Source of the DNA: Arcicella rigui | Lineage (GTDB): Bacteria; Bacteroidota; Bacteroidia; Cytophagales; Spirosomataceae | NCBI RefSeq assembly: GCF_034929435.1 | Contig: NZ_JAYFUM010000023.1 | Location: 62,001 to 126,000 of the forward strand | DNA length: 64,000 bases | Direction of reading: 5' to 3' | Shown here: positions 17,176 through 26,019 of the stretch, piece after piece | Layout of the letters: each line of letters starts with the position of its first letter | Numbering within the stretch: the stretch's first letter is position 1 | Position numbers and translations under genes: made by a program | The notes under the pieces: model-generated | Told to the model about the DNA's origin: nothing | Seen by the model: only the letters and a program-made list of their open reading frames with translations | Database searches by the model: none

Positions 17176-17362
17176 TTTTATTTTAGCTGTGAGCTTTGAG
17201 TTATGAGCCTTGAGCTTTTTTCTATTTGCTTTATTAATTGATTTTGGGTCAATTTTATACTCAGAGTTTCGCTGAGTTTCACAGAGTATTTACAAAATTC
17301 TCTGTGAAACTCTGTGTCTTATTTATAAGTCCGAAATCAGAAATCCGACACCTGAAATCCCA
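17176..17362. repeat. Composite repeat between two Gfo/Idh genes
   Basis: Begins AGCTGTGAGCTTTGAGTTAT (outer arm type). An inner inverted repeat CAGAGTTTCGCTGAGTTTCA (17262-17281) faces CTCTGTGAAACTCTGTGTC (17300-17318). It ends with CAGAAATCCGACACCTGAAA (17338-17357), which closely resembles CAGAAATCTGATACCTGAAA at 60171-60190. This shows the module exists outside the operon. Confidence 0.7.
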
Positions 17363-17365
17363 CAC

Positions 17366-18763
17366 CTATATCTTTATCGCATAAGGTTTTCTCTGTTCTC
17401 TTGCCAATAATAAATTAGCTTCTGGGTCATTGATGAAGCGTTCTTTTTTCGGATTCCAGTATAATTTGCGGTTTAGTTTCATCGCTGCATGATGCAACAA
17501 ACAAGCAGTACACGAACGATGCCCCACTTCGGCAGGTGCAATCGGTTCTTTTCTGGAAACAATACTTTCCAACCAGTTACCATGATGGTCTTTACTCACT
17601 GGCAAATGAATTTCATTTTCACCAATCACAGAAGTAATGATTTTCGAATCGCTGGCATCAAGGGCTTTAGCAGCCATTTGTTTGGCAATTGGGTCACTGG
17701 CTGTAACAGATGAATCGCCTCTCGAAACAAAAATCCACCCTTCTGTTCCTTCAAATTTTATCCCATTCGGTAATTCATTACTTACTACCATTCTTACGCC
17801 ATTTTCATACAAAGCTTCTGTCGTGAAAATACCATGAACATTCCAAAGTCCATGTTTTGGAAAATCTGCTTTTCCCCAAATTTCAATGGGCCCCGTATGT
17901 TCGGTATTCATCGCCCAGTGAGCACAGTCGATATGATGTGAACCCCAACCAGTAATCATACCCGCTCCAAATTGTTCGCAACGCAACCAACCCGGACGGT
18001 CGAATCCCACTTGTGGATGTACTCTTTTTTCGGTATAATATACTTCGGGCGTTGTGCCGAGCCACATATCGTAATTTAAGTTTTTCGGAATTGGCATTGC
18101 TGCTTCTTCATCGCCCGATGGGTCGCCCGGCAAACCTACATAAACCGTTTTCAAAGTACCGATTCTGCCATTTCTAACCAATTCAGCAGCGTATCTAAAT
18201 TGGTTAGACGAACGCTGTTGCGAACCAACTTGTACGATTCTTCCCGATTTTTTTACCGCATCTGCCATCATTCTTCCTTCCGAAATCGTCAAGGAAGCAG
18301 GTTTTTGCATATATACATCCTTTTTTGCACCAACGGCATGAATCACAATCGGAGCGTGCCAATGGTCTGGCGTACTGACCAAAACGGCATCAATATCTTT
18401 ATTCAACAACAATTCACGGTAATCAGTATAAGTATTTACACCATCAAAATCTTTTCCTGATTTTTTGGTATAATACTCATTCACTAATTTTTTTGCTAAG
18501 TCAGCTCTGTTACTGTCCACATCACAAACTGCTACAATTTGAGCATTATCGTACTTCCAAACACCCGGCATATCATGCCCTCTTGAAATTCTACCCGTAC
18601 CGATTGCTCCGATATTAATCCGATTACTTGGAGCATTTTTTCCAAAAACCGAAGCAGGAACAATCGTTGGAAAACCAGCAATGACTGTACTTGCCAAAGT
18701 TCCTTTGATACTTAGGTCAAGGAACTGTCTGCGAGAGAGGTTATTTTTCTGTTCTTGTGACAT
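17366..18763 (-). CDS. Gfo/Idh/MocA family oxidoreductase with twin-arginine leader
   Basis: I place the start at the ATG at 18763 (465 residues, MSQEQKNNLSRRQFLDLSIK) rather than the in-frame codon 51 bp upstream, because it puts the twin-arginine motif SRRQFL at residues 10-15. The Rossmann motif is INIGAIGTGRISRGHDMPG, the EKP equivalent is MQKPASLTISEGR, and the second domain contains HHIDCAHWAMNTEHTGP with the conserved His. The C-terminal DHHGNWLESIVSRKEPIAP and GHRSCTACLLHHAA are typical of large secreted Bacteroidota Gfo/Idh proteins. It is the promoter-proximal gene of the leftward cluster, divergent from the LacI gene and closest to the LacI-type operator, so it is probably under its control. 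Confidence 0.87.
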   Translation of the reverse strand: MSQEQKNNLSRRQFLDLSIKGTLASTVIAGFPTIVPASVFGKNAPSNRINIGAIGTGRISRGHDMPGVWKYDNAQIVAVCDVDSNRADLAKKLVNEYYTKKSGKDFDGVNTYTDYRELLLNKDIDAVLVSTPDHWHAPIVIHAVGAKKDVYMQKPASLTISEGRMMADAVKKSGRIVQVGSQQRSSNQFRYAAELVRNGRIGTLKTVYVGLPGDPSGDEEAAMPIPKNLNYDMWLGTTPEVYYTEKRVHPQVGFDRPGWLRCEQFGAGMITGWGSHHIDCAHWAMNTEHTGPIEIWGKADFPKHGLWNVHGIFTTEALYENGVRMVVSNELPNGIKFEGTEGWIFVSRGDSSVTASDPIAKQMAAKALDASDSKIITSVIGENEIHLPVSKDHHGNWLESIVSRKEPIAPAEVGHRSCTACLLHHAAMKLNRKLYWNPKKERFINDPEANLLLAREQRKPYAIKI

Positions 18764-18889
18764 AGCATTTATTTTTTCATAGTTTTTCAAACATTCATTT
18801 TTTAAAAGAACCATGTAGCTACTTTTCTACTTGTTTACAATTTTAAATGTTTCCGAATGTCATCGTAAAGATGAAAATTAATTTTAATA

Positions 18890-18905
18890 ATGCAATCGGT
18901 TGCAT
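18890..18905. promoter_or_regulatory. Probable LacI-family operator
   Basis: ATGCAATCGGTTGCAT is a 16-bp near-perfect palindrome with a central CG, the standard form of LacI/GalR-family operators. It lies in the 394-bp gap between the Gfo/Idh gene and the divergent LacI gene. Further half-sites TTGCAA (19041-19046) and TTGCAT (19059-19064) and a direct repeat TTGCATAAAATT (18900-18911 and 19059-19070) are in the same gap. The rest of the gap is AT-rich with no gene. Confidence 0.7.
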
Positions 18906-19157
18906 AAAATTTTCACAAATTTTCTTATAATAACACATTTTATTAAGTTCTACAATCTTCAAAAATTGCCTAAAATTAATTTTAAAGCCTATTTTCCTAA
19001 AATCAGGTTAGAAAAGGTTAAAGAAAAAGATTAACAATTTTTGCAACAAATTAAAAAATTGCATAAAATTGTTTTATCATTGCATTTATATTTTGAATAA
19101 TTATTTTTTCAAAGACATACCTCCGACAAGGCAAAAAACAGTATTAATATTTATAGT

Positions 19158-20189
19158 ATGGCAAAAGAAATCACGATTTACGATATTGCAAATCAGCTAC
19201 AAATCTCACCTGCTACTGTCAGTAGAGCCTTGAATAATCATCCTGCCATTAATGAAAAAACAAAGGTTTTAGTGAACACAAAAGCCGATGAATTGGGCTA
19301 TCGTTCTAATAAATTTGCCAGTAATTTACGTAAGCAAAGTACCAGTACGATTGGCGTTATTGTACCGAGACTAAATAGTTATATCATGTCCACCGTGTTG
19401 GCGGGCATGGAAAAAGTTGCGAATGAAGAAGGCTTTAATTTGATTATCAGCCAGTCGCTTGAATCGCAAAAAAAGGAAATCGCCAATGCCCAAACCATGT
19501 TCAATAGTCGTGTAGATGGTTTGTTGGTTTCGGTGGCATTTGATACTGATTCTTTCGAGCATTTTCAGCCATTTTTAAAAAAGAAAATTCCACTCATTTT
19601 CTTCGACCGAATCTTAGAAAACAACAATTGCCCAAGTATTGTAATAGATAACACAAAAGCAGGTTACGAAGCAACCAATCATTTAATTCAACAAGGCAGA
19701 AGTAATATATTGCACATTACAGGGAATCTTCAAAGAAATGTATATGCCGACCGACTAAAAGGCTACCAGCAAGCATTATTGGAAAACGAAATACCTTTTC
19801 AAAAAGCGTTTTTATGGGAAACAGCCCTGAATTTGGAAGCAGGCAAAGAAGTAGCCCAAAGAATTAAAGCAATGCCCAATCGTCCTGATGCTCTATTTAT
19901 TGCCAGCGATTTATGTGCTGTTGCTTGCATTTCGGCATTAAAAGAAATGGGAATTGATGTGCCAAATGATATTTCTGTGGTAGGTTTTAATAATGACCCC
20001 GTTGCTCAAGTAATTGCTCCGAAACTCACTACGATTCATTATCCAGCCAAAGAAATGGGCGAAATTGCTGTAAAAAGTATGATTAATCATTTGAAAGGAA
20101 CGATGAATTTAGATAAAACCAACGCCATTACCCTACGTTCGGAGTTGATTGTGCGTGAATCAAGCAGAATTATTGAGCATTCCGCATAA
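19158..20189 (+). CDS. LacI family transcriptional regulator
   Basis: A 343-residue repressor. The N-terminal HTH is ITIYDIANQLQISPATVSRA (residues 5-24) with the hinge helix NKFASNLRKQ, followed by the periplasmic-binding-protein-like effector domain starting at TIGVIVPRLNSYIMS near residue 63. LIFFDRILE, GRSNILHITG, DALFIASDLCAVACISALKE and DISVVGFNNDPVAQVIAPKL are typical landmarks. Effector probably a uronic acid or a derived sugar, inferred from the divergent GH67/uxuA cluster. A 16-bp operator-like palindrome is 250 bp upstream. It is followed 62 bp later by the GMC oxidoreductase gene in the same direction, so it may be part of a regulator-plus-enzyme transcript. Confidence 0.94.
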   Translation: MAKEITIYDIANQLQISPATVSRALNNHPAINEKTKVLVNTKADELGYRSNKFASNLRKQSTSTIGVIVPRLNSYIMSTVLAGMEKVANEEGFNLIISQSLESQKKEIANAQTMFNSRVDGLLVSVAFDTDSFEHFQPFLKKKIPLIFFDRILENNNCPSIVIDNTKAGYEATNHLIQQGRSNILHITGNLQRNVYADRLKGYQQALLENEIPFQKAFLWETALNLEAGKEVAQRIKAMPNRPDALFIASDLCAVACISALKEMGIDVPNDISVVGFNNDPVAQVIAPKLTTIHYPAKEMGEIAVKSMINHLKGTMNLDKTNAITLRSELIVRESSRIIEHSA

Positions 20190-20251
20190 GTCGGATTGCA
20201 TTTTCAAGAAATATCTTCGACCTTAGAGGAATACAATTTTATATAAAATTT

Positions 20252-21976
20252 ATGTCAAATCTAAACATTAAAATTAACAAGGAAAATAGCTATGATGCCA
20301 TTGTGATTGGCTCGGGCATGAGTGGTGGCTGGGCTGCCAAGGAACTTTGTGAAAAAGGTTTGAAAACTTTGGTACTTGAAAAAGGAAGAATGGTGAATCA
20401 TATCGAAGATTATCCAACCATGATGCAAGAGCATTGGGATATGCCTCATCGTGGCGGACTTAGTTTTGAAGACCAACAAAAACATCATATTCAAATCAGA
20501 AGTGGCTTTGTCGGAGAGTCTGTAAAACATTTTTTCACGAACGATATTGACAATCCTTATCAAGAAAAACAGCGTTTCGATTGGATTCGTGGGAATCATG
20601 TGGGCGGTCGCACACTTACTTGGGGAAAACACGTGTATCGTTGGAGTGATTTAGATTTTGAAGCCAATGCCAAAGAAGGCATCGGTATCGACTGGCCCAT
20701 TCGCTACAAAGATTTAGCTCCGTGGTATTCGTATGTTGAAAAATTTGTTGGCGTAAGTGGTGAAAAATTAGGTTTAGACCATTTACCCGACGGCGAGTTC
20801 CTCCCTCCTATCGAGCTGAATTGTTTAGAAAAACATTTTCGCCAAGAAGTAGCTAAAAAATTCAACGGTCGCCCCGTTACTACGGGACGAGTGGCTCACC
20901 TCACCGAACCACAACCACAGCACCTTGCCTTGGGTCGTGGAAAGTGCCAAAACCGCAATCGTTGTTCAAGAGGCTGTCCTTATGGTGCTTACTTTAGCAG
21001 TAATTCCGCTACTTTGCCAGCAGCAAACAACACAGGAAACTTCGCTATTCGTCCAAATTCTATTGTTCATTCTATCATTTACGATGAAAAAACACAAAGA
21101 GCCACAGGCGTAAGAGTCATCGACAGCGAATCGAAAGAGGAAATTATTTTCAAAGCAAAAATCATTTTTAGTTGTGCTTCAACCTTGGCAACGACTCAAA
21201 TTTTGATGAATTCTAAATCCAATCGTTTCCCCAACGGGATGGGAAATGATAGCGGAGAATTAGGGCATAATTTGATGGATCATCATTACAGAACTGGTGC
21301 GATGGGTTCTTATGATGGTTTTGAAGACCAATATTACAAAGGACGCAAACCGACGGGCTTATTTATTCCAAGATTTGTGAATTTGGATGCTGCTTCTAAA
21401 AATCCAAATTTTGTGCGTGGCTACGATTATCAAGGAGCTGGCGGCGGCAGAAGTAACTGGGGAAGAGGCGTAAGTGGCGAAGGCGTTGGAGCGGCATTTA
21501 AAGAATCCCTTTTCAAACCGGGCGGCTGGGGAATGACTTTAATGGGTTTTGGTGAAGTATTGCCTTATCATGAAAATAAAGTAAGCTTAGACCCCGAAAA
21601 AACTGATAAATGGGGCATTCCACAATTGGTTTTTGACGCAGGTTTGAAAGAAAACGAAATGAAAATGCGTGAACAAATCAGAATAGATGCCGCTGAAATG
21701 TTGGAAAAAGCAGGTTTCAAAGATGTAAAAACCTTTGATAATGCAGGCGGTTTGGGCGTTGGCGTACACGAAATGGGAACTGCCCGCATGGGTCGTGACC
21801 CAAAAACTTCGGTACTGAATGGCAATAACCAAATTCATACAGTACCCAATGTCTTTGTTACGGATGGTGCTTGTATGACTTCTTCTTCTTGTGTAAATCC
21901 TTCTATTACTTATATGGCATTGACGGCGAGAGCGGTTGATTTTGCTGTAAGTGAGTTGAACCGTAAAAATTTGTAG
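20252..21976 (+). CDS. GMC family FAD-dependent sugar dehydrogenase, large subunit
   Basis: A 574-residue flavoprotein. The FAD-binding motif is VIGSGMSGG (residues 18-26) with Glu39 in VLEKGR, and the GMC C-terminal domain has VHEMGTARMG (catalytic His) and SSCVNPSITYMALTARA (Asn). A cysteine cluster KCQNRNRCSRGCPYGA suggests an iron-sulfur site, as in sugar dehydrogenases that pass electrons out of the flavin. With the small subunit 4 bp downstream it matches the gluconate 2-dehydrogenase / glucoside 3-dehydrogenase pair. No cytochrome subunit is visible nearby. The substrate is likely a sugar acid or glycoside from the cluster. There is no signal peptide of its own; export by riding with the RR-leader partner is the usual model. 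Confidence 0.9.
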   Translation: MSNLNIKINKENSYDAIVIGSGMSGGWAAKELCEKGLKTLVLEKGRMVNHIEDYPTMMQEHWDMPHRGGLSFEDQQKHHIQIRSGFVGESVKHFFTNDIDNPYQEKQRFDWIRGNHVGGRTLTWGKHVYRWSDLDFEANAKEGIGIDWPIRYKDLAPWYSYVEKFVGVSGEKLGLDHLPDGEFLPPIELNCLEKHFRQEVAKKFNGRPVTTGRVAHLTEPQPQHLALGRGKCQNRNRCSRGCPYGAYFSSNSATLPAANNTGNFAIRPNSIVHSIIYDEKTQRATGVRVIDSESKEEIIFKAKIIFSCASTLATTQILMNSKSNRFPNGMGNDSGELGHNLMDHHYRTGAMGSYDGFEDQYYKGRKPTGLFIPRFVNLDAASKNPNFVRGYDYQGAGGGRSNWGRGVSGEGVGAAFKESLFKPGGWGMTLMGFGEVLPYHENKVSLDPEKTDKWGIPQLVFDAGLKENEMKMREQIRIDAAEMLEKAGFKDVKTFDNAGGLGVGVHEMGTARMGRDPKTSVLNGNNQIHTVPNVFVTDGACMTSSSCVNPSITYMALTARAVDFAVSELNRKNL

Positions 21977-21980
21977 CCTT

Positions 21981-22577
21981 ATGAACCGTAGAGAAGTCCT
22001 TAAAAATACCACTTTATTCTTGGGTTATAGCCTTTCGGCTGGAGCTTTGTCGGAGCTTTTTATTGCTTGTCAAAAAGAAGCTCAATTAAATTGGCAACCC
22101 GTTTTTCTATCCAATAATCAAGCAAATTTGATTGCTGAAATCGCAGAAACGATTTTACCTAAAACCGAAACGCCCGGGGCAAAAGAATTGGGTGTACCTC
22201 AGTTTATCGACAAGATGTTGAAAGAAATGCTTTCGGAAGCAGACCAAAAGGCTTTTCTTGAAGACTTAGAAAAGTTCGACGAAGCTTGCGAAGAAGCAAA
22301 TAAAAAGCCTTTTATAGAGTGCAATCAACAAGAAAGAGAAGCCTTTTTACTGAAAGCAGACAAAGAAGCAGGCAAATTACCACCTTCGGCTTGGGGCATT
22401 ACTTTGGTAGCCAAACCCGACCCCGTGGCATTTTTTAGAAGAGTAAAAAGTCTAACACTTTTGGGCTATTATACTTCTGAAAAAGTTGGTAAAGAAATCC
22501 TTTCTTACGACCCAGTTCCCGGAACATTCATTGCGTGTATGCCTTTGAGTGAAGTCGGTAATGCTTGGAACGAGTAG
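21981..22577 (+). CDS. Gluconate 2-dehydrogenase subunit 3 family protein
   Basis: A 198-residue small subunit of GMC-type sugar dehydrogenases. The N-terminus MNRREVLKNTTLFLGYSLSA is a twin-arginine-type leader, ending near an IACQ sequence that could serve as a lipobox. The core has the family pattern LIAEIAETILPKTETPGAKE, then GVPQFIDKMLKEML and FFRRVKSLTLLGYYTSEKVG, which closes the domain. It begins 4 bp after the GMC stop codon. It is thought to chaperone the flavoprotein through the Tat pathway and help in electron transfer; this is family knowledge, not visible here. Confidence 0.9.
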   Translation: MNRREVLKNTTLFLGYSLSAGALSELFIACQKEAQLNWQPVFLSNNQANLIAEIAETILPKTETPGAKELGVPQFIDKMLKEMLSEADQKAFLEDLEKFDEACEEANKKPFIECNQQEREAFLLKADKEAGKLPPSAWGITLVAKPDPVAFFRRVKSLTLLGYYTSEKVGKEILSYDPVPGTFIACMPLSEVGNAWNE

Positions 22578-22684
22578 TTTTTTAAAATAAGTAATCGTAC
22601 AATATTATCTTAGAATTTGAAATACTGTAATAATTTGAAAGGACGGATTCAAAACTCAACATTCACCACTCATACTTAAAAAGC

Positions 22685-24019
22685 ATGACCTATTATTTAA
22701 TTTTTTTGTTGGTAGCCAGTATCAGTTTCATCGTGTGGGCAACTGCTTACATGAAACTGAACGCTTTTTTTGCCTTAGCTTTAGCGGCTCTGTTGGTCGG
22801 AGTACTCAGTGGCTTACCACTTCCAAGCATCGTGAGTACGCTAAAAGTCGGCTTCGGACATACCATGGAAAAAATAGGTTTATTAATCATACTTGGTACA
22901 ACTCTGGGGCTGATTCTTGAAAAAACAGGTGCTACTACCAGTATGGCAAATGCCATTTTAAAATTAGTCAACGAAAATAATGCTCCTGCTGCCATTGCCC
23001 TCACAGGTTTTGTCATTGGTTTCCCTATTTTTTGTGATAGCGGTTTTATTATCCTCAGTGGTTTAAATCATTCATTGGTCAAAAAAACGAAACATACAAT
23101 GCCCGTGATGGCTGCTGCATTGGCTACTTCTTTGTATGCCGTCCATTGCCTTGTTCCGCCTCATCCCGGCATAACGGCAGCCGTCGGAACAGTGGGTGGA
23201 GATTTAGGAATGGTCATGCTTTGGGGAATTATTTTGGCTGCTCCCGTCGCTTTGATAGGCTATTTTTGGAGTGTTTGGCAAGGAAAAGGCATTTCGCACG
23301 CCTATATCGAGCAAGAAGAAGTACAAATAGCGGTTGATACCTTGCCTTCGGCTGTTCTTTCTTTCTTACCTGTTTTTCTGCCAATTGCCCTGATTGCCTT
23401 CAAATCTATTGTCTTTTTATTTGTTTCAAAAGCTTTAGCGGAACAATCATTTTCTTTACAATTCATTGCTTTTATCGGCGAACCTGTAATGGCTCTGGCA
23501 ATTGGGATTGTATTTTCATTGTTATTGATTCAGAAAAAGTACCGCAAAGATTTATCTCACTGGCTCACGGATGGCGTAGAAAAAGCGGGAATGATTTTAG
23601 CCATTATTGCCGCTGGAGGAATGTTTGGCGAAATGCTTCAAGCGACGGGTATCGGTAAAAATTTAGGTGAATTATTGAGTGGCTATGCTTTAGGAATATT
23701 TTTTCCTTTTGTAATTACTGCTATTTTAAAGACTGCTCAGGGTTCTTCTACGGTAGCAATTATCACGGCTTCTTCGCTGATAACGCCTATGCTTGTCAAT
23801 TTGGGATTGACGACTCCGATGGATATAACGCTAACCATTCTAAGTATGGGAGCTGGCAGCATGATGATTAGCCATGCCAACGATGCGTATTTTTGGGTAA
23901 TTAGTCGTTTTTCAAATCTTGAAACTTCTGCTACCTTAAAGGTTTATAGTACTGCTACTTTGGCAATGGCTTTTACAGCACAAATCATCATTTGGCTATT
24001 TTTCAATTATTTACATTGA
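22685..24019 (+). CDS. GntP family permease (gluconate or related acid)
   Basis: A 444-residue integral membrane protein of the gluconate:H+ symporter family. It contains SGLPLPSIVSTLKVGFGHTM in the first third, and then GFVIGFPIFCDSGFIIL and LVPPHPGITAA, which are the signature loops of GntP/DsdX/IdnT proteins, and AQGSSTVAIITASSL near residue 355. About 12-14 hydrophobic segments. It follows the GMC dehydrogenase pair by 107 bp and probably imports the acid that they produce or an aldonate of the uronate pathway. A hairpin is not obvious after it; the next gene is parA. Confidence 0.93.
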   Translation: MTYYLIFLLVASISFIVWATAYMKLNAFFALALAALLVGVLSGLPLPSIVSTLKVGFGHTMEKIGLLIILGTTLGLILEKTGATTSMANAILKLVNENNAPAAIALTGFVIGFPIFCDSGFIILSGLNHSLVKKTKHTMPVMAAALATSLYAVHCLVPPHPGITAAVGTVGGDLGMVMLWGIILAAPVALIGYFWSVWQGKGISHAYIEQEEVQIAVDTLPSAVLSFLPVFLPIALIAFKSIVFLFVSKALAEQSFSLQFIAFIGEPVMALAIGIVFSLLLIQKKYRKDLSHWLTDGVEKAGMILAIIAAGGMFGEMLQATGIGKNLGELLSGYALGIFFPFVITAILKTAQGSSTVAIITASSLITPMLVNLGLTTPMDITLTILSMGAGSMMISHANDAYFWVISRFSNLETSATLKVYSTATLAMAFTAQIIIWLFFNYLH

Positions 24020-24083
24020 TTTTACTTACAGCCTAAAGTAAAATTTGAAAAGTATTTTGGATTCCTTCGATAAAAAATATTAA

Positions 24084-24143
24084 CTCAAAACATATATATC
24101 TATATATTTTATTTTTATTAATATATAAAATCATATATATTTG
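24084..24143 (+). promoter_or_regulatory. AT-rich putative parA promoter/operator
   Basis: An almost pure A/T stretch with repeated ATATATAT blocks (CATATATAT at 24091 and again at 24132). It ends in TATATTTG (24136-24143), a match to the phylum -7 box TAnnTTTG. The upstream box is weak. Transcription from here would start near 24150, which supports the ATG at 24183 as the parA start. The repeated blocks may bind ParA for autoregulation (inference). Confidence 0.4.
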
Positions 24144-24182
24144 ATTAATATTTTGAATTTAACGATTGAACCATTATTCCGA

Positions 24183-25130
24183 ATGATTACGACTGAAATT
24201 GTCCGTAAATTTCTCTTTTCTCGCCCTTCTATCAATAGAACTCAACTTGAAAAAGAAGCTCAAATTCCTGCTACAACCATTTATAAAGCACTGGAAGGCA
24301 TCCAAGCTTTTTCGCCAAAACATTTAGAAAAGTTAGAAGTAGCTATGCGAAATTATGGTTATACCGATTCTACTTTTTCTAAGGCTCGTAGCATTGCCAT
24401 TATCAACCACAAAGGTGGCGTTGGGAAAACTACTACAACTATAAACTTAGGTAAAGCCCTTGCTTTGCTCAAATACCGAGTTTTATTGGTGGATATGGAC
24501 TCGCAAGGAAATTTGTCTCAATGTTTTGGCATACATTCGCCCGAAAAACAAGTGATTACTTCTTTGATTTCACGAGACCCACTCCCACTGCTTGAAATCG
24601 AACCTAATTTATTTTTATCTCCTTCGGATATCGAAATGGCTACTTACGAAGTAAAACTCATTACCGAAGTAGGTTCAGAAATGCGTTTGGCAAAGAAAAT
24701 TCAAGCATTGAACGACCAATTTGATTTTATTCTTTTCGATTGTCCGCCTTCATTGAATTTAATGACGATTTCGGCTTTGAATGCTTCCACTGAATGTATC
24801 ATTCCGATTCAGCCCGAATCTTCTGCTTTCAATGGCGTTAAGAATTTATTAGAAAAAATTTCTGCCGTTCGTGAATACACGAATGTTTCTTTGAAAGTAC
24901 GTGGCTTTTTGTTTACGATGGTACATCTCAACCAAACCATTCACCAAGTAATGATGGAGTCTGTTTTGGAAACGTATCCTTCCATTCCTGTTTTCAAAAG
25001 TATCATCGAAAACACAACGGTCTTGAAACAAAGCCAATACATGAATCAAGATATTTTTCAATACGACCCCAAATCCAAAGCGGCAAATGCCTACATGGAA
25101 CTTGCACACGAAGTGATTTCAAACGAATAA
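24183..25130 (+). CDS. parA: ParA family partition ATPase
   Basis: A 315-residue protein counted from the ATG at 24183; an in-frame TTG 42 bp upstream lies inside the probable promoter. The deviant Walker A INHKGGVGKTTTTINLGKAL follows an N-terminal 75-residue HTH-like region (INRTQLEKEAQIPATTIYKA). The latter is typical of type Ia plasmid ParA proteins that also repress their own operon. Further motifs are LLVDMDSQGNLSQ (switch I) and FILFDCPPSLNLMTISALNA (Walker B). It drives segregation of the replicon with ParB, whose gene starts 4 bp after its stop. It lies between the catabolic cluster and the origin, evidence that this is a plasmid or chromid. Confidence 0.95.
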   Translation: MITTEIVRKFLFSRPSINRTQLEKEAQIPATTIYKALEGIQAFSPKHLEKLEVAMRNYGYTDSTFSKARSIAIINHKGGVGKTTTTINLGKALALLKYRVLLVDMDSQGNLSQCFGIHSPEKQVITSLISRDPLPLLEIEPNLFLSPSDIEMATYEVKLITEVGSEMRLAKKIQALNDQFDFILFDCPPSLNLMTISALNASTECIIPIQPESSAFNGVKNLLEKISAVREYTNVSLKVRGFLFTMVHLNQTIHQVMMESVLETYPSIPVFKSIIENTTVLKQSQYMNQDIFQYDPKSKAANAYMELAHEVISNE

Positions 25131-25134
25131 GCAG

Positions 25135-26019
25135 ATGGCATCTAAAAAAGAATTATTCAAAAAACGTGCTGTGGAAGTGGCAACCATTCACAACACTCCT
25201 AAACCTGCACCTATCGGTGGGTTTAATGATATTGAACGCATCAAAAATGCTATCGTGATTATCGACGAATTGAAAGATTTAATTCGTCCACTCAGTCAGG
25301 AACAGTACAATCAACTGGAACAAAATTTACTGACGCACGGCTGCCAAGATGCTTTGATTTTGTGGGAAACGACTTCTACCGAACTCCAACAAGACGAACT
25401 CGATACGACGGTTTACGTTTTGGTGGACGGACACAACCGCTATGCGATTTGCCAGAAAAATAAAATTGAATTTAAGATTAATCTGAAAATCTTTGAATCT
25501 ATCGAGAAAGTCAAAGAATTTATGATTGACCTTCAATTGGGGCGAAGAAATATCACACCAGAAGAAGAATCATACTTGCGTGGTTTGAAATACAACACGC
25601 AAAAAGCCAATAGGGGAGTGGCTTTGCAAGTACAAGGCGAAGACAGCAAACCTGTGAATGTGGCAGAAAAATTGGCGGATGAATTTAACGTAAGTGTACG
25701 CACGATTAAAAACGACGGAAAATTTGCAGAAGGTTTATCAAAACTCAGTAAAGAACTTCAAGAACAAGTACTGACGGGTTCGTCGGTTTTGAGTAAAAAG
25801 CAAATTCAAACTTTAGCCGACCGCAAAGATATTGGCGTAGAAGCCATTCAAAATCTGAGCGAAGTAAATACAAACACTGAAAAACCAAAAAGTGTAGAAA
25901 GTAGCGTACCCAAAGAAACACTCAGAAGCCAAATTATTGCTTTGGCAAATAACCTCACGAAAGAATCTGACTGTGATTTACTTATCAAAAAAATCTATCA
26001 ACTCAAGTCTGTTTTATAG
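25135..26019 (+). CDS. parB: ParB family partition protein
   Basis: A 294-residue protein. The N-terminal ParB/sulfiredoxin-like domain is recognisable at YNQLEQNLLTHGCQDALILW and VLVDGHNRYAICQ (GHNRY replaces the GERR of chromosomal ParB; plasmid RepB-like proteins often have this form). IEFMIDLQLGRRNIT-like sequence follows, then an HTH (VAEKLADEFNVSVRTIKNDG near residues 178-197) and a C-terminal helical region for dimerisation. Four 27- to 39-bp palindromes with a GTGCAAnnnTTGCAC core begin one base after its stop codon; they are its likely binding sites. Confidence 0.92.
   Translation: MASKKELFKKRAVEVATIHNTPKPAPIGGFNDIERIKNAIVIIDELKDLIRPLSQEQYNQLEQNLLTHGCQDALILWETTSTELQQDELDTTVYVLVDGHNRYAICQKNKIEFKINLKIFESIEKVKEFMIDLQLGRRNITPEEESYLRGLKYNTQKANRGVALQVQGEDSKPVNVAEKLADEFNVSVRTIKNDGKFAEGLSKLSKELQEQVLTGSSVLSKKQIQTLADRKDIGVEAIQNLSEVNTNTEKPKSVESSVPKETLRSQIIALANNLTKESDCDLLIKKIYQLKSVL

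Noticed and set aside
24141..24182. TTG start of parA 42 bp upstream of the ATG
   Set aside because: It overlaps a good -7 box (TATATTTG), so the ATG at 24183 is preferred.
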